Part shown: one piece after another, positions 1 through 9,174 of the stretch
How positions within the stretch are numbered: the stretch's first letter is position 1
How the letters are laid out: every line of letters starts with the position of its first letter
Assembly (NCBI GenBank): GCA_026168455.1
Contig: CM047431.1
Span: 4,431,603-4,495,602 of the forward strand
Direction of reading: 5' to 3'
From: Theocolax elegans
Taxonomy: Eukaryota; Arthropoda; Insecta; Hymenoptera; Cerocephalidae
DNA: 64,000 nt
Position numbers and translations under genes: made by a program
The notes under the pieces: generated by a model
The model's database searches: none
The model's input: the letters and a program-made list of their open reading frames with translations, nothing else
What the model was told of the DNA's origin: nothing

Positions 1-33
1 ACACAGACACACACACACACACAGACACACACA

Positions 34-102
<69 letters not shown>

Positions 103-110
103 ACACACAC
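1..110. repeat. (AC)n microsatellite, 5' flank of the R1-clade LINE
   Basis: An almost pure AC dinucleotide run with a few AG and AT variants. It ends where the LINE 5' end begins (CCCGTGCCGGG). The same AC/CA repeat resumes directly after the LINE poly(A) at 4881, so the LINE lies inside one microsatellite. Confidence 0.97.
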
Positions 111-137
111 CCGTGCCGGGTTTGCTGGTCCCGCATC

Positions 138-1001
138 GTGGCGCCTCCCCAGGTGGTGGATAAGGGAATGCTTTCCAGATATGGATGGTACCGAAAAAAA
201 TCAAATATTCGGGGCGAACCAAAACCAGATAGGGGAAGGCACCCCGAAATTAAACCAAGTATGGATAGTGAGCTAAAAACAACACTACCCCAAGCGGGCA
301 TGGCAATCCTGTCAAATCCCGCCACTTATTCCGATCGTGTGAAAGCCCCGGTGGTCAGTGCTGGTCCCAAGGATTTTGGGGTGGACCAATCTCACACCGT
401 TAAAATGGTAAGTGCTGCGGAGGTTGGTCACTCGGCCTCTGTAGCATCTAATGCTACGTGTGACCTGCCCTCGACTGGGATGTCGAGTGACGCTGACAGA
501 GCGCTTCTCCGTCTGCGGGAGAAGGTAGATACCCTGGTGGAGTTTGTTCTTAATAAGAACAATATCCACAAAGAGCTGAAGAGTATGGCGAGAGCAACCA
601 GCAGAGCTCTCAATGAATACGCGCGGGTGAACAGTGCTGTGTGTGTGACAGCGCCGAAAACTAAAATGGCGGATGCGCGTAGGGATGGAACGTGCCAAAC
701 GTCGCCCATTTTCCGCGCTGAAGAGCGTCAAAGGAGGCCGGTGGAAAGGGAAAAGCCTTCACCACCTCAGCAACCCCCGGAGAAAAGGAAGAAGGGGTCG
801 AAGCAGCCCACTAACAAAAATGGGCCAGCAGATGCTTCGCCATCCGTTCCTAAGACGAGTGGGAACCAGTCAAAAGTCCCTGACTGGGTCACAGTAGTGA
901 AGAAGGGCAAGAAGAAGAAGAAGATGAAGAACAGCCAGCCGAAGCAGCATGAACAGCAGAAACGTGCCAGCAAACCGATTCAAAGGCACGGCAGAGCCTA
1001 A
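138..1001 (+). CDS. ORF1 (gag-like), N-terminal part, R1-clade LINE
   Basis: A 287-aa basic, low-complexity protein rich in Lys, Pro and Gln, with a lysine run (GKKKKKMK) near its end, as in the N-terminal half of R1-clade ORF1 proteins, which bind RNA and form the ribonucleoprotein. It begins at the first ATG after the AC repeat. It overlaps the next ORF (949-1674), which lies in another frame and carries the conserved SYADIL segment and zinc knuckles. The simplest reading is a single ORF1 broken by a 1-nt indel between about 945 and 1000. Programmed frameshifting is possible, but I see no clear slippery heptamer. Confidence 0.7.
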   Translation: MAPPQVVDKGMLSRYGWYRKKSNIRGEPKPDRGRHPEIKPSMDSELKTTLPQAGMAILSNPATYSDRVKAPVVSAGPKDFGVDQSHTVKMVSAAEVGHSASVASNATCDLPSTGMSSDADRALLRLREKVDTLVEFVLNKNNIHKELKSMARATSRALNEYARVNSAVCVTAPKTKMADARRDGTCQTSPIFRAEERQRRPVEREKPSPPQQPPEKRKKGSKQPTNKNGPADASPSVPKTSGNQSKVPDWVTVVKKGKKKKKMKNSQPKQHEQQKRASKPIQRHGRA

Positions 1002-1674
1002 GGCCGGAGTAAGACCCCCACGCCCAGATGCCATCAAGATCAAGACACCTAGCGGGGGCTCTTCCTACGCTGACATTCTCCGGAAGGTCAAGGCTGCACC
1101 GGAGCTAAAGGCACTAGGAGAACGGGTCACGCGTATCAGGCGCACCAGGGCTGGAGAGCTCCTCCTCGAACTGGGGCGACCCAGAACGGAAACGGCGGAG
1201 CTGAGGACAGTGGTCTCGTCCACCCTGAGTGGGTCAGCAGAGGTCCAGCTGCTGACTCACAAAGTGTCCATCACCATCAGGGACATGGACGAGTCCACGA
1301 CAACAACGGAGGTGGCCGCAGCGATTGCGGCAAAGATCGGGCCAAATGTGGTATCCCCGGATAATATTAAAACCAGGGGGTCCTACAGTGGTACCCTAGC
1401 TGCGACCATCCAGCTTCCGGCAATAGCTGCCAAAAAACTGCTGCAAGACGGGAAGCTCCGGATCGGATGGGTCAATTGCAGAGTTCGACTGCGAGAGGTA
1501 TCCTCGCGCTGCTACCGATGCCACGAATCGGGACACATCGCGAGGGAGTGCAAGAGCGCAGTCGACCGGTCAGCGCAATGCTATCGGTGCGGCCAAGAGG
1601 GCCACAAAGCAGTGGATTGCGAGGCCAAAGCCAAGACCTCGCATGAGGAAGGAGCACACATCAAAAATGATTAA
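949..1674 (+). CDS. ORF1 (gag-like), C-terminal part with two CCHC zinc knuckles
   Basis: This frame carries the conserved core of R1-clade ORF1: a SYADILRKVK segment (about residues 38-47), an RRTRAGELLLEL segment, and an RNA-binding region ending in two zinc knuckles, CYRCHESGHIAREC and CYRCGQEGHKAVDC. Knuckles of this kind bind RNA in gag-type proteins. The annotated ATG at 949 is probably not the real start, because the upstream frame 138-1001 encodes the expected basic N-terminus. The stop at 1672-1674 lies 32 bp inside the ORF2 start, an arrangement compatible with coupled termination and reinitiation. Confidence 0.85.
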   Translation: MNSRNVPANRFKGTAEPKAGVRPPRPDAIKIKTPSGGSSYADILRKVKAAPELKALGERVTRIRRTRAGELLLELGRPRTETAELRTVVSSTLSGSAEVQLLTHKVSITIRDMDESTTTTEVAAAIAAKIGPNVVSPDNIKTRGSYSGTLAATIQLPAIAAKKLLQDGKLRIGWVNCRVRLREVSSRCYRCHESGHIARECKSAVDRSAQCYRCGQEGHKAVDCEAKAKTSHEEGAHIKND

Positions 1675-4600
1675 GGTGCTCCAAATAAACCTCAACCACT
1701 GCGCTGTGGCCCAGGACCTGCTGTCCCAGCTGGTCAGAGAGGAGAGAGCGGACGTAGCGATCATCAGCGAGGAGTTCCGGGATCTCGAGAAGTCGAACTG
1801 GGTAAGGGATGCCACGGGCAAGGCGGCCATCTGGGTATGTGGAAATATACACATCTCCAGAAAGATGGTCGCCCCCCTTCCCAGCTTTACCTGGGTGGAG
1901 GTGGCGGGGGTACGCATGTACAGCTGCTACTTCCCGCCCAGCGATTCCACCGAGGACTTTGCGAGATCTCTGGATGCAGTCGTCACCAGTGCTCGGTCCT
2001 CACGGCTACCGGTCGCAATCGGTGGGGACTTTATTGCTTGGGCGACGGACTGGGGTAGCGCCAAGACCAACGCGCGTGGTCGCGCACTTCTCGAGGCGTT
2101 CGCTCTACTGGGGCTGGAGATCGCTAACACAGGGACAACCCCGACTTTCACAAAAGCCGGCAAGTCGTCCATAGTCGACCTCACCTTCGTCGATCCTAGA
2201 TTGATGGGGAGAGGGGGACTCGGCTGGAAAGTTAGCGATCGTTACACGGGTAGTGACCACCAAGCACTCGTGTACCAGCTCCAGCTGACCAGCGGGAGGA
2301 CAAAGAGAGCAGGAAGAGGAGCAAGAGAGAGATGGGCACCAGCCACGTTTGATCGTGAGACGTTCCTCTGCTCCCTTGAGGGGGCAAAAGTGGAGGGAAC
2401 CGCCGAAGAAAAAGCACGAGGCCTCACGAATGCCCTAACAGCGGCTTGCGATGCCTCTATGGCCGTAAAGTTTAACCCTCGCGGCCGCCCACCGATAATC
2501 TGGTGGAGTGAGGACATCGCAGAAAAGAGACGTGAGTGCCTGCGTGCCAGAAGGCTGCACCAAAGAGCGAGGGGAACACCGCGGTTCCAAGATCGTTCCG
2601 CAGAATACGAACAAAAGCGGAGGGATCTCAAGGTGGTCATCAAGGCTGCCAAGAGAAGGTGTTGGCGGGAGCTCTGTGAGGAGGTGGACCACGACCTCTG
2701 GGGCAGACCGTATAAAACGGTTATGAATAAGATCAACCCCGGGGGAGCTGTTGCACCCACTGACCCAGTTTTTCTGGACGGAGTCGTCCGCCATCTGTTT
2801 CCAGAACATCGGAAAAGGGCAGCAGAGACGGGCCTGATGGCCACCATTGGTGCAGCTGAGTCGCCAGACATTAGTGAAGCCGAACTGAGGATGGCCGCTA
2901 AGGGTATTTCCGTACGTAAAGCCCCAGGGCCTGACGGAATACCTGGCCTGGCCGTCAAGACAGCGGCGATGAGTGCTCCGGGCTTGTTCCTGGACGCATT
3001 CAACGCATGCATAAGAGGAGGTTGCTTCCCGGCCCAGTGGAAGACGCAGAGGCTGGTACTCCTACCAAAGGGAAACAAACCCCCGGAGGAGCCATCATCT
3101 TACCGCCCGCTCTGTCTACTGGATATAGTTGGGAAGCTCCTGGAGCGGGTGATCTGCGCCAGGCTTGCAGAGGCCATCGGTCGGGCCGGAGACCTCTCCG
3201 ACAACCAGTTCGGCTTCCGAAAGGGTCGATCGACCATGGATGCTGTAGGCAGAGTTGTTGGCATAGCCACAAACGCCATCAATGCTGGTCGGAGTGCAAG
3301 GCGGATGTGTGCCATCATCACCTTGGACATCCGGAATGCCTTCAACTCTGCCAGATGGGACGACATCATGCTGTCCCTGCAGCACTTCCAAGTGCCACTC
3401 TATCTCAGGGAGGTCACCTCGAGTTACCTAACTGACCGTACTCTGCTCTACGACACCGACGACGGTGTGCACTCCCACAACATCACGGGAGGCGTGCCGC
3501 AGGGTTCGGTCATTGGGCCCCTACTCTGGAACGTTGTCTATGACGGCCTGATTAGGCAGCAACTTCCGGAGGGTGTCTCGATGGTGGCTTTCGCGGACGA
3601 CGTGGCGCTAGTGGTGGTCGCAAAGAGTGTCGAAGAGATCGAATATCTCGGAGACGTCTCTATAGAAGTGGTCGCCACTTGGTTGAGAGACCACGGACTT
3701 AGTCTGGCGTCGGAAAAAACGGAGGCGGTGCTCATCTCTCGCACAAAAAAGGAGAGGACCGCCACCTTCACGGTAGGTAAAGAATGGATACGGTCGGTGA
3801 AAACGTTGGAAAATTTAGGGGTCACACTAGACGCGCGGCTGTCGTTCAAACACCATCTCGCGAACGCAGGCTCAAAGGCGGCAAAGGTGGCCCGTGCGCT
3901 GGCAGGCATCATGCCCAACATCGGGGGACCCCAGCAACCGCGAAGGTCTGTCCTTGCCTCGGTGGTGAGCTCAGTAATTTTATACGGAGCTCCTATCTGG
4001 GCTGATGCCCTGAACAGGCACAAGAGCTTTGGTGCTCCGTGTCAGAGAGCCTGCAGGATAGCCGCGCTAAGGGTGGCCCGGGCTTACCGAACCGTATCTG
4101 ACATTGCGCTCTCGGTGATCGCGGGGACCGCCCCCTTCGACCTCCAGGCAGCCGAGAGAGCTGAAAGACACCGTGAGGGTGGGCGACGCGTAGAAGAGAA
4201 TCGCTGCCATAACCGATGGTCATTGCGGACCGTAGAGGAGTGGCAGCGGAGATGGGACTTAGCCAGGGACGGCCGCTGGACCTACCGCATCATCCCTCGG
4301 ATCCAGGAGTGGGCGAGCAGAAAACACGGCTTCGTCAGTTTCCAGCTTACCCAGGTGCTGACCGGGCACGGATGCTTCCGTAGCTACCTATTTCGTATAG
4401 GGGTCTACGGCAGCGCAGAGTGCCCGGCTTGTCCAGGGGTGGACGAAGACGTGGAACACGTCCTCCTATGGTGTCCTCGTTTCAGGGAGGAACGGGACCA
4501 GTTTCAAGTCACTTGGAGCGGTCCCCTCACCCCTGAGGGCATCGGGGCGTGCCTGCTTGACTCCCAGGAGGGATGGAACGCGGTAGTGACCCTCTGTACG

Positions 4601-4675
4601 TCCGTAGTGGACAGGCTGGGTCTCATCAGAAGAGAAGAGGAGAGAGGAGTTGCGATAGCAACAGTAGTGGGCTAA
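1643..4675 (+). CDS. ORF2: endonuclease - reverse transcriptase - CCHC finger, R1-clade LINE
   Basis: A 1010-aa polyprotein, full length for the clade and free of stops. The AP-type endonuclease occupies about residues 1-225 (QINLNH, ISEEF, GGDFIAW, VDLTF, SDHQAL). The reverse transcriptase occupies about residues 390-720, with GFRKGRST, LDIRNAFN, GGVPQGSVIGP and the catalytic FADDVAL. A CCHC finger (CPACPG, then EHVLLWC) lies near residue 920. The protein would nick the AC-repeat target and reverse-transcribe the element RNA by target-primed reverse transcription. One oddity is that the endonuclease motif normally read as GDFN is GDFI here, so a usually conserved Asn is missing. Start at the ATG overlapping ORF1. 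Confidence 0.93.
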   Translation: MRKEHTSKMIKVLQINLNHCAVAQDLLSQLVREERADVAIISEEFRDLEKSNWVRDATGKAAIWVCGNIHISRKMVAPLPSFTWVEVAGVRMYSCYFPPSDSTEDFARSLDAVVTSARSSRLPVAIGGDFIAWATDWGSAKTNARGRALLEAFALLGLEIANTGTTPTFTKAGKSSIVDLTFVDPRLMGRGGLGWKVSDRYTGSDHQALVYQLQLTSGRTKRAGRGARERWAPATFDRETFLCSLEGAKVEGTAEEKARGLTNALTAACDASMAVKFNPRGRPPIIWWSEDIAEKRRECLRARRLHQRARGTPRFQDRSAEYEQKRRDLKVVIKAAKRRCWRELCEEVDHDLWGRPYKTVMNKINPGGAVAPTDPVFLDGVVRHLFPEHRKRAAETGLMATIGAAESPDISEAELRMAAKGISVRKAPGPDGIPGLAVKTAAMSAPGLFLDAFNACIRGGCFPAQWKTQRLVLLPKGNKPPEEPSSYRPLCLLDIVGKLLERVICARLAEAIGRAGDLSDNQFGFRKGRSTMDAVGRVVGIATNAINAGRSARRMCAIITLDIRNAFNSARWDDIMLSLQHFQVPLYLREVTSSYLTDRTLLYDTDDGVHSHNITGGVPQGSVIGPLLWNVVYDGLIRQQLPEGVSMVAFADDVALVVVAKSVEEIEYLGDVSIEVVATWLRDHGLSLASEKTEAVLISRTKKERTATFTVGKEWIRSVKTLENLGVTLDARLSFKHHLANAGSKAAKVARALAGIMPNIGGPQQPRRSVLASVVSSVILYGAPIWADALNRHKSFGAPCQRACRIAALRVARAYRTVSDIALSVIAGTAPFDLQAAERAERHREGGRRVEENRCHNRWSLRTVEEWQRRWDLARDGRWTYRIIPRIQEWASRKHGFVSFQLTQVLTGHGCFRSYLFRIGVYGSAECPACPGVDEDVEHVLLWCPRFREERDQFQVTWSGPLTPEGIGACLLDSQEGWNAVVTLCTSVVDRLGLIRREEERGVAIATVVG

Positions 4676-4863
4676 TCTAGCCGTGCCTCCCCCCCGCGAA
4701 GTAATGCCTTGCGGCGGTTTCCGCGGGGGAATAAAGGTAAGAAAAGAGGTGGAGTTTAGTGGGTATGCCTATCGACATCCTTCGGTAGGAGAGTCCCACA
4801 CACGGGGAGTCTCGCATGGCTCCAGTCATGGTGCATTAAGCATTTCTCCACCTCTTCGGAAAA

Positions 4864-4880
<17 letters not shown>
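4676..4880 (+). other. 3' UTR and poly(A) end of the R1-clade LINE
   Basis: Noncoding 3' end with the string GGAATAAAGGTAAG near 4729 and a terminal run of about 20 A. The A-run passes directly into CACACA repeats, which marks the 3' insertion junction. Confidence 0.8.
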
Positions 4881-4894
<14 letters not shown>

Positions 4895-5144
4895 CACACA
4901 GACAGACACACACACGCACGCAAGCACACACACGCACACACACACACGCACGTACGCACACACACACACACACACATATATATGACATATATACCTATAT
5001 AACATAGATATATGACATATATATAACATATATATATGACATGTATATATATAACATATATATGACATATATATATATATATATTGAATTCTGAATTCTT
5101 AAACACGGCGGCGGCGGCGGCGGCGAAATATTTATATATTATAG

Positions 5145-5202
<58 letters not shown>

Positions 5203-5260
5203 TGTATATATATATATATTGTATATATTATACGTTACATATGTTTTATAATTTGAAAAA
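4881..5260. repeat. (CA)n, (AT)n and (GGC)n simple repeats
   Basis: CA/GCAC repeats to about 4976 are the 3' half of the microsatellite holding the LINE. TATA/ACATAT-type repeats follow to about 5080. A short (CGG)n run of seven units lies near 5106-5125, and (AT)n tracts run from about 5130 to 5240. The open frames here are repeat translations, not genes. Confidence 0.95.
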
Positions 5261-5283
5261 TAAGAGGTTATTTATAATTGTCA

Positions 5284-6165
5284 CTCCAGTATGGTGGATA
5301 TGAATTAATGATTTTTAAATTAATATAAAAATTTTGTCGGTCTTGCTGAGCTAACGTCTAACGACTCTAAGAACTCCAAGTTGCTCGCTCGAAAAGGCAC
5401 GACAATTCGCCGCGTATCAATCCGCAGGACAACATTATGAAGGCCACAAGCCGCCAGACATAAACCAAAAGAAGAAAGAAGAAGCAAATAAAATACTAAG
5501 TTATAAAATTGAAAATATTTTAAATGAGAAAGAAAGAAATTTTAAGTCTATGTGTTTCGTCTTGGGACCGTCCGCCAGAACTCATCAGTGGGGCGCAGAC
5601 AGTCCCTGCTCCAGACACACAAGGCAATATTATGGAATCAAAAAAATGATAAATGATAAATGATAAATGATAAAAATGTGCCTTTTCGAGCGTTAGACGT
5701 TAGCTCAGCAAGACCGACAAAATTTCTATATTAATTTAAAAACTTTTGCCTGGGCGAGAAAAATTATATTTTTAATAATAAATTAATGATTTTTTAAAAA
5801 TTGTGAAATTCAATTTAACTCCAGTGTTTGGAAATAAATAGTAAAATATTATTATATTACTCGAGTAACAGAGAAGTCCATTCACATTATACGCAAGCTA
5901 TCATATGTCATGAATTGTTATCAACTGGTTTGTTTTAGTTTTATTTATTTGTCAGAAAGTCTCTTGAGAGGATATATTCATGAAGTAAAATAGAATCTTT
6001 ACATATATAAAATAGCTTGCGTATAGTGTCAAAAGACTTCCTAGTGACTCCAGTATAGTGGATATAAATTAATGATAGTTTAAACATGGTGAAATTCACT
6101 ACAACTCCAGTGATTGGAAATAAATTAACTCGAGTAACTAGGAAGTTCATTCAGATTATAATAGT
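5284..6165 (+). repeat. Diverged direct repeat of about 130 bp, one copy split by the 5.3-kb element
   Basis: The block CTCCAGTATGGTGGATAT at 5284, continued after the insertion at about 5786-5890 (GTGAAATTC, CAACTCCAGTG-like, GGAAATAAAT, CTCGAGTAAC), recurs at 6053-6160 in the same orientation with scattered differences. The inverted-repeat element therefore landed in one of two pre-existing copies. No coding potential is seen. Confidence 0.6.
5303..5795. mobile_element. Short nonautonomous element with about 50-bp inverted repeats
   Basis: Bases 5312-5363 (containing GTCGGTCTTGCTGAGC) recur as their reverse complement at 5688-5743, and a further inner block (TCGAAAAGGCAC at 5389) is inverted at 5677. 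The interior is noncoding. The 14-bp string AATTAATGATTTTT occurs at 5303-5316 and again at 5782-5795, which looks like a target duplication slightly outside the inverted repeats. A MITE is the simplest reading; the family is unknown. Confidence 0.65.
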
Positions 6166-6680
6166 TTATACTTTTCAATAGAGCAATAGTTCCACTTTCT
6201 TCATTCTTTAAAGGATATTTTTTACTTTTTACCCTATTGTAAAGTGTAGTTTTTATATTTTTCACTGTTTAAAGAGTAATTTTAGTTGTTTAGTCGTTTA
6301 AACGGTATAGTTTTGGGATTTTTAATGTTACTTAAAGAGTAGTTAAGTCAACAAATTACTCATTTAAGGTTCAGTTTTTACTCTTTGGGGTTAAGAGTGT
6401 GTGATGAAACTTTTTTAATTTGACTGAATTTTCCTGAACGAAATGTCAGACCCAAATTACACGAATCTACACCTTTCAACATAAATATTATAATTAATAT
6501 ATTAAATTAAAAATCTAAAAAAATTCATACAGGTAGCTTAAAACAAAAGCAAGGGAATAGCGCTGTGATTTTTTATGAAATAATAATTTTTTTAATAATA
6601 ATTGAGTAAACAATTTTTAGACGCTAATTATTAGTAAATAAGTGATAAACTTTCAACGCAAAATTGTAATTTTAAATAAC
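6166..6680. other. AT-rich DNA, nothing recognised
   Basis: Bases 6166-6680 are AT-rich with oligo-T and TTTTTA runs. I see no ORF of interest, no RNA gene and no recognisable repeat end. Confidence 0.6.
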
Positions 6681-7100
6681 CACAGTCCCGGTAGATTTCC
6701 CCGCGAAAACGTCAAAAAGTGCGGAGGTACGACTGTAAAAGAAAAGCCTGTGTTCCCCCTTCCACAGTGTGTATACGTATACGCAGTATACCTCCAAGGT
6801 TGGCACTAGACGTAGGGGAGCTTGAGTTTCTGGGATCTCAAGCGTGGTGGTGCAAATGCACGGCTATCCCTAACGAGGCTCCCGGTGCTCAGAAAACGGT
6901 CTTTTTGACACCGGTTGAGCAGGGACAACCTTCGCCTCTCTAGCCCAGGTGATCGAAGTGATCAAACGGCTCCCCGAGGGCGTAGGTCGCGTTTGGGTGG
7001 GGGATATAACGGATACGGATTTCGAGTGTCGGCGCAGGTTAGGTCCCTGGATTATCGGCGACGATCGTCGATAGGACCAAGTCGACTAGCCGGGATAATT
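6680..7100. other. GC-rich, hairpin-rich segment of unknown nature
   Basis: Base composition changes sharply from the AT-rich surroundings. Hairpins can be read directly: GCTTGAG/CTCAAGC near 6820-6845, CCGGTG/CACCGG near 6882-6914, GTGC/GCAC near 6850, and the near-palindrome CGACGATCGTCG near 7060. Small ORFs (6719-6943, 6915-7223) show no known motif. It may be the 5' part of the SINE-like unit whose tRNA-like block follows at 7103, or a separate structured retroposon. The identity is unknown. Confidence 0.45.
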
Positions 7101-7102
7101 GC

Positions 7103-7230
7103 GAATGGTAGCGCAGTGGTGAGGCTTCTGCTTCGCGCTCCCGGGATCGTGGGTTCGCGCCCCGATACCTTGGTTGATTTTTTTATTCCTTATATTCAAT
7201 CCGTACCCCGTTACAAAATATAATCTATGC
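7103..7230 (+). mobile_element. tRNA-derived SINE-like sequence (pol III A and B boxes)
   Basis: TAGCGCAGTGG at about 7109-7119 fits the pol III A-box consensus TRGYNNARNNG, and GGGTTCGCGCC at about 7150-7160 resembles the B box at normal spacing. The stem complementarity of a true tRNA cloverleaf is poor and no acceptor stem is visible, so a tRNA-derived SINE head is more likely than a functional tRNA. A T-rich body follows. Confidence 0.55.
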
Positions 7231-7391
7231 TCAAAAGGTGAAGAAAGGTGAAGACAATAGTTGCAGTTTAAATCAGTATTTTTTTAATAATACACGTTTT
7301 TTGAAATTATTGTTAATTTATCGAATAAGTAACCTTGAATCATCAAAACAACTTATATATTATTATAGCTTCTTTGATAAACATAAATGTC

Positions 7392-7470
7392 TTACCATAT
7401 AATCTATGGATGGCGTTGTAAATTGTAAATTTTCGTATATTTCAGGCGTTATTTGCAGATTATATGGTAG
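7392..7470. repeat. Small hairpin, 13-bp perfect inverted repeat (again at 9050-9128)
   Basis: TACCATATAATCT near 7393 is mirrored by AGATTATATGGTA near 7457 about 50 bp downstream. The same hairpin is in the second tandem copy. It could be the end structure of a small MITE; the loop does not continue the pairing as a miRNA precursor would. Confidence 0.6.
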
Positions 7471-7516
7471 ATAAAAAATTTTTTTCATTAAAAAATTACT
7501 GGTTTAAAGTGCAACT

Positions 7517-8600
7517 TGGCGGAATCCTGTTCTCAGATTTCCTGAGTTGGGAGAGGGTGAGTGACTCGGCCCCCAATTCCGAGGGTCCGATATAGACCTC
7601 CTACGATAGTGGAGGAAGAGGATTGCCACTAGTGCGCCTCGAAATCGAGCTGTTTCGTCGAGCCTGTGTCGGCGATTCACTGTTTAACTTGCTATATTTG
7701 GTTCACTAACACGCTTAGTTTGTCGAAGATACGCTGTTAACGATTATTCTATTCATCTGGGCGACTTCGTCAAGGGAGACTCTACCTAGGAATGAAGGGA
7801 CGGCCGCTAAATCAAAGTAGACATCCTTCGGGGTGTACTACGTGCAACGTCAAAATACTGAGGCAGGCCTTTCGAGGTCTACCTTGGGGCACATCCAGAC
7901 CGAAGTAGTTTCTCATCCAGACGAGTGTTGCTGGGATGTCTCACAGAAGGGTGTCCCTTTCATCATAAGAGACCCTTGCGTATAAAGTTAGTAAGTCGAG
8001 TTGTGGAATACTTCCGAATTGAAGACTTTGCATAAGGAGATATTAAACACCATAGCGTGCAAACCTTTAACTGGTTTGTACGCTTTTTTCTCTTTCAAGG
8101 GATTTTTCAAACGGTATCCCTTGGAAGGCTTGTGGAAGGATTGTCGAATGTTTTATCCTTCACAAGCTATAGCGTGCAAGCCTTTTGGCTGGTTGCAAGC
8201 AGGCTTGACGGGTGAAGCGAAATTGACCCGGATGCCGCTTATGTTCGAAAGCGGACGACGGCGGTGAGCTAAACACCGCCGCATTCTGACCGAGAATTAC
8301 GACTCTAGGCTAGCCGTCGTAAGACGGTGGGCCCCAGTAACGAGTTTCGGTACACTGTTCAAGTGGCCTCCGATCGTGGTAAACCGATCCCATAGGTGAC
8401 TCTTGACGGCTTTCGTGACTTATAAAGTCATCGGAATGCCGAATCGAATCCGAGGCGCTTGGGATCATTTAGAACAAAACTATCTAATCCTGAGGGGTTA
8501 CGAAAGTCGAAAGACGGAGAAACCAGGGCAATCAAATACTGTCAGCAAGACGGTGCAATGTTGTCCTATGGAAAGACTCTAGAACAGTCATAGAATACAT
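7517..8600 (+). mobile_element. Unidentified 1084-bp structured noncoding retroposon with target duplication (copy 1)
   Basis: The segment is flanked by the direct repeat GGTTTAAAGTGCAACT at 7501-7516 and 8601-8616, one further T upstream also matching. A duplication of 16-17 bp is typical of target-primed retroposition. There is no poly(A) tail. The interior is more GC-rich than its surroundings and dense in strong hairpins: ACATCC-TTCG-GGGTGT near 7830, GGCCT-TTCG-AGGTC near 7866, CCGTC-GTAA-GACGG near 8311, an 11-bp stem near 8058-8088, a 13-bp stem near 8122-8164, CGGCGGT/ACCGCCG near 8262 and GTC-GAAA-GAC near 8506. TTCG and GNRA-type tetraloops are hallmarks of a structured RNA. An 88-aa ORF (8001-8267) lies over the hairpins and looks spurious. 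I could not match it to rRNA, 7SL, RNase P or a known SINE. Confidence 0.7.
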
Positions 8601-9174
8601 GGTTTAAAGTGCAACTATTCTTTTTGCTATTCTTCATATTTTGACTAAATTATATTTTTTGAGTATACATTATATTAGCGATAAAATTCTGAAAAAACTC
8701 GAGAACAAATTTTTTTCTCAAATTTCAGTGTTTTTTTGTTTACATTGGTCTTATCATTTTTTTTTAAATCTGGCCAAAATTTTGACAAGGGATTCTGACA
8801 GCAGAAAATCTTACGTCAGTATGTCTAGAAGCAAAATTTTTTTTGTAACTCACACGAATTTTGCGTTTTTGCGCCCTAAAAATAGGGTCTAAAGTATCCC
8901 TTCAGCAACCGACGGACGCAAAAGTACTTTAGCGCTGCCGAGATTCAACAAACAACAAAAACTCATAATCTTATCTGCTCCCTAGATTTAGCGCAATGGT
9001 GCGTGCGTGCTTGCGCGTATGTGTAGCTTCTTTGATAAACATAAATGTCTTACCATATAATCTATGGATGGCGTTGTAAATTGTAAATTTTCGTATATTT
9101 CAGGCGTTATTTGCAGATTATATGGTAGATAAAAAATTTTTTTCATTAAAAAATTACTGGTTTAAAGTGCAACT

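Larger units (their letters stand above)
111..4880 (+). mobile_element. R1-clade non-LTR retrotransposon (Waldo/Mino-like), near full length
   Basis: The element has a short 5' UTR, a gag-like ORF1 with CCHC knuckles, an ORF2 with apurinic-type endonuclease, reverse transcriptase and C-terminal zinc finger, a 3' UTR and an A-run at about 4860-4880. The two-ORF order, the 32-bp ORF1/ORF2 overlap and the CCHC-type C-terminal finger are typical of the R1 clade. It is embedded in an AC microsatellite. Insertion into AC-type repeats is established for the Waldo and Mino lineages of this clade; the lineage assignment is from memory and inferred. ORF2 is uninterrupted and ORF1 is split by one frameshift, so the copy looks young but probably not autonomous. 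Confidence 0.88.

Noticed and set aside
2242..3078. 278-codon antisense ORF
   Set aside because: A shadow of the RT/endonuclease-coding strand of the R1-clade ORF2; no motif of its own.
4683..5106. ORFs of His/Thr or Cys/Val repeats on both strands
   Set aside because: Translations of CA and AT microsatellites after the R1-clade LINE.
6825..6925. Possible HDV-like ribozyme fold (GGGAT/ATCCC, GTGC/GCAC, CCGGTG/CACCGG, CTCAA/TTGAG)
   Set aside because: Helix 1 is only 5 bp, no nucleotide is left between helices 4 and 2 for the catalytic C, and an alternative GCTTGAG/CTCAAGC hairpin competes.
7103..7170. A functional tRNA gene
   Set aside because: A and B boxes fit, but the acceptor, anticodon and T stems do not pair convincingly. 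A SINE head is the better reading.
8001..8267. 88-aa ORF in the 1658-bp unit (identical at 9659-9925)
   Set aside because: It overlaps strong hairpins, has no recognisable domain, and the identity between copies is explained by the recent tandem duplication.
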